This document shows positions 6,941-6,958 of a stretch of 6,958 nucleotides of DNA, piece by piece. Source of the DNA: SHLQ01 sp964494395 (GTDB lineage: Bacteria; Actinomycetota; Acidimicrobiia; Acidimicrobiales; SHLQ01); the NCBI GenBank assembly GCA_964494395.1, contig CAZBTI010000160.1, positions 1 to 6,958 on the forward strand. The letters run 5' to 3'. The notes under the pieces are model-generated. The model did not search any database, was not told the DNA's origin, and was given only the letters and a program-made list of their open reading frames with translations. Every line of letters begins with the position of its first letter. The first letter of the stretch is position 1. The translations under genes and the position numbers were made by a program.

Positions 6941-6958
6941 GGCGTCGACTTTGGAATC

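Noticed and set aside
1..6958. CRISPR array, tRNA, rRNA or other structured RNA
   Set aside because: No regularly spaced repeats and no tRNA or rRNA signatures are visible; noncoding space is limited to about 90 bp at the left end, 132 bp at 3914-4045 and 18 bp at the right end.

Overview
The window is moderately GC-rich and densely coded. Its codons favour G or C at the third position. Two genes appear to have leaderless promoters of the TAnnnT type, and a third uses a TTG start behind a purine-rich ribosome binding site. This combination fits an actinobacterium (Actinomycetota). I cannot place it more narrowly; an Acidimicrobiia-like lineage is only a guess.

Layout. Bases 12-60 form a very strong, almost perfectly symmetric hairpin that closes off whatever lies to the left. 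Immediately after it begins gene 1 (+, 90-2900), a large superfamily 1 (UPF1/DNA2-like) helicase with a small PD-(D/E)XK/Vsr-like nuclease domain at its C-terminus. Gene 2 (-, 2897-3913) converges on gene 1, and the two stop codons share the palindrome CTAG. It encodes a soluble protein that resembles the Stealth-type sugar-phosphate transferases and other GT-A-like enzymes. A 132-bp divergent intergenic region (3914-4045) holds two small dyads and promoter candidates for both neighbours. Gene 3 (+, 4046-6940) is a full-length diverged paralogue of gene 1 with the same domain order. The last 18 bases hold nothing recognisable.

How the parts fit. The two helicase-nuclease proteins keep every helicase motif and the same altered nuclease active site, but differ strongly over the first 250-300 residues. 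That pattern suggests two copies of one DNA- or RNA-processing machine with different recognition or partner-binding ends. A helicase fused to a Vsr/MTES_1575-like nuclease recalls single-protein anti-phage systems such as the DUF4011-helicase-Vsr type (Hhe), although no DUF4011 is recognisable here. Whether the gene 2 enzyme works with them or is simply trapped between two duplicated copies cannot be decided from sequence. The tandem paralogous helicase-nuclease pair around an inverted, separately promoted transferase gene is the best candidate for an undescribed system in this window.
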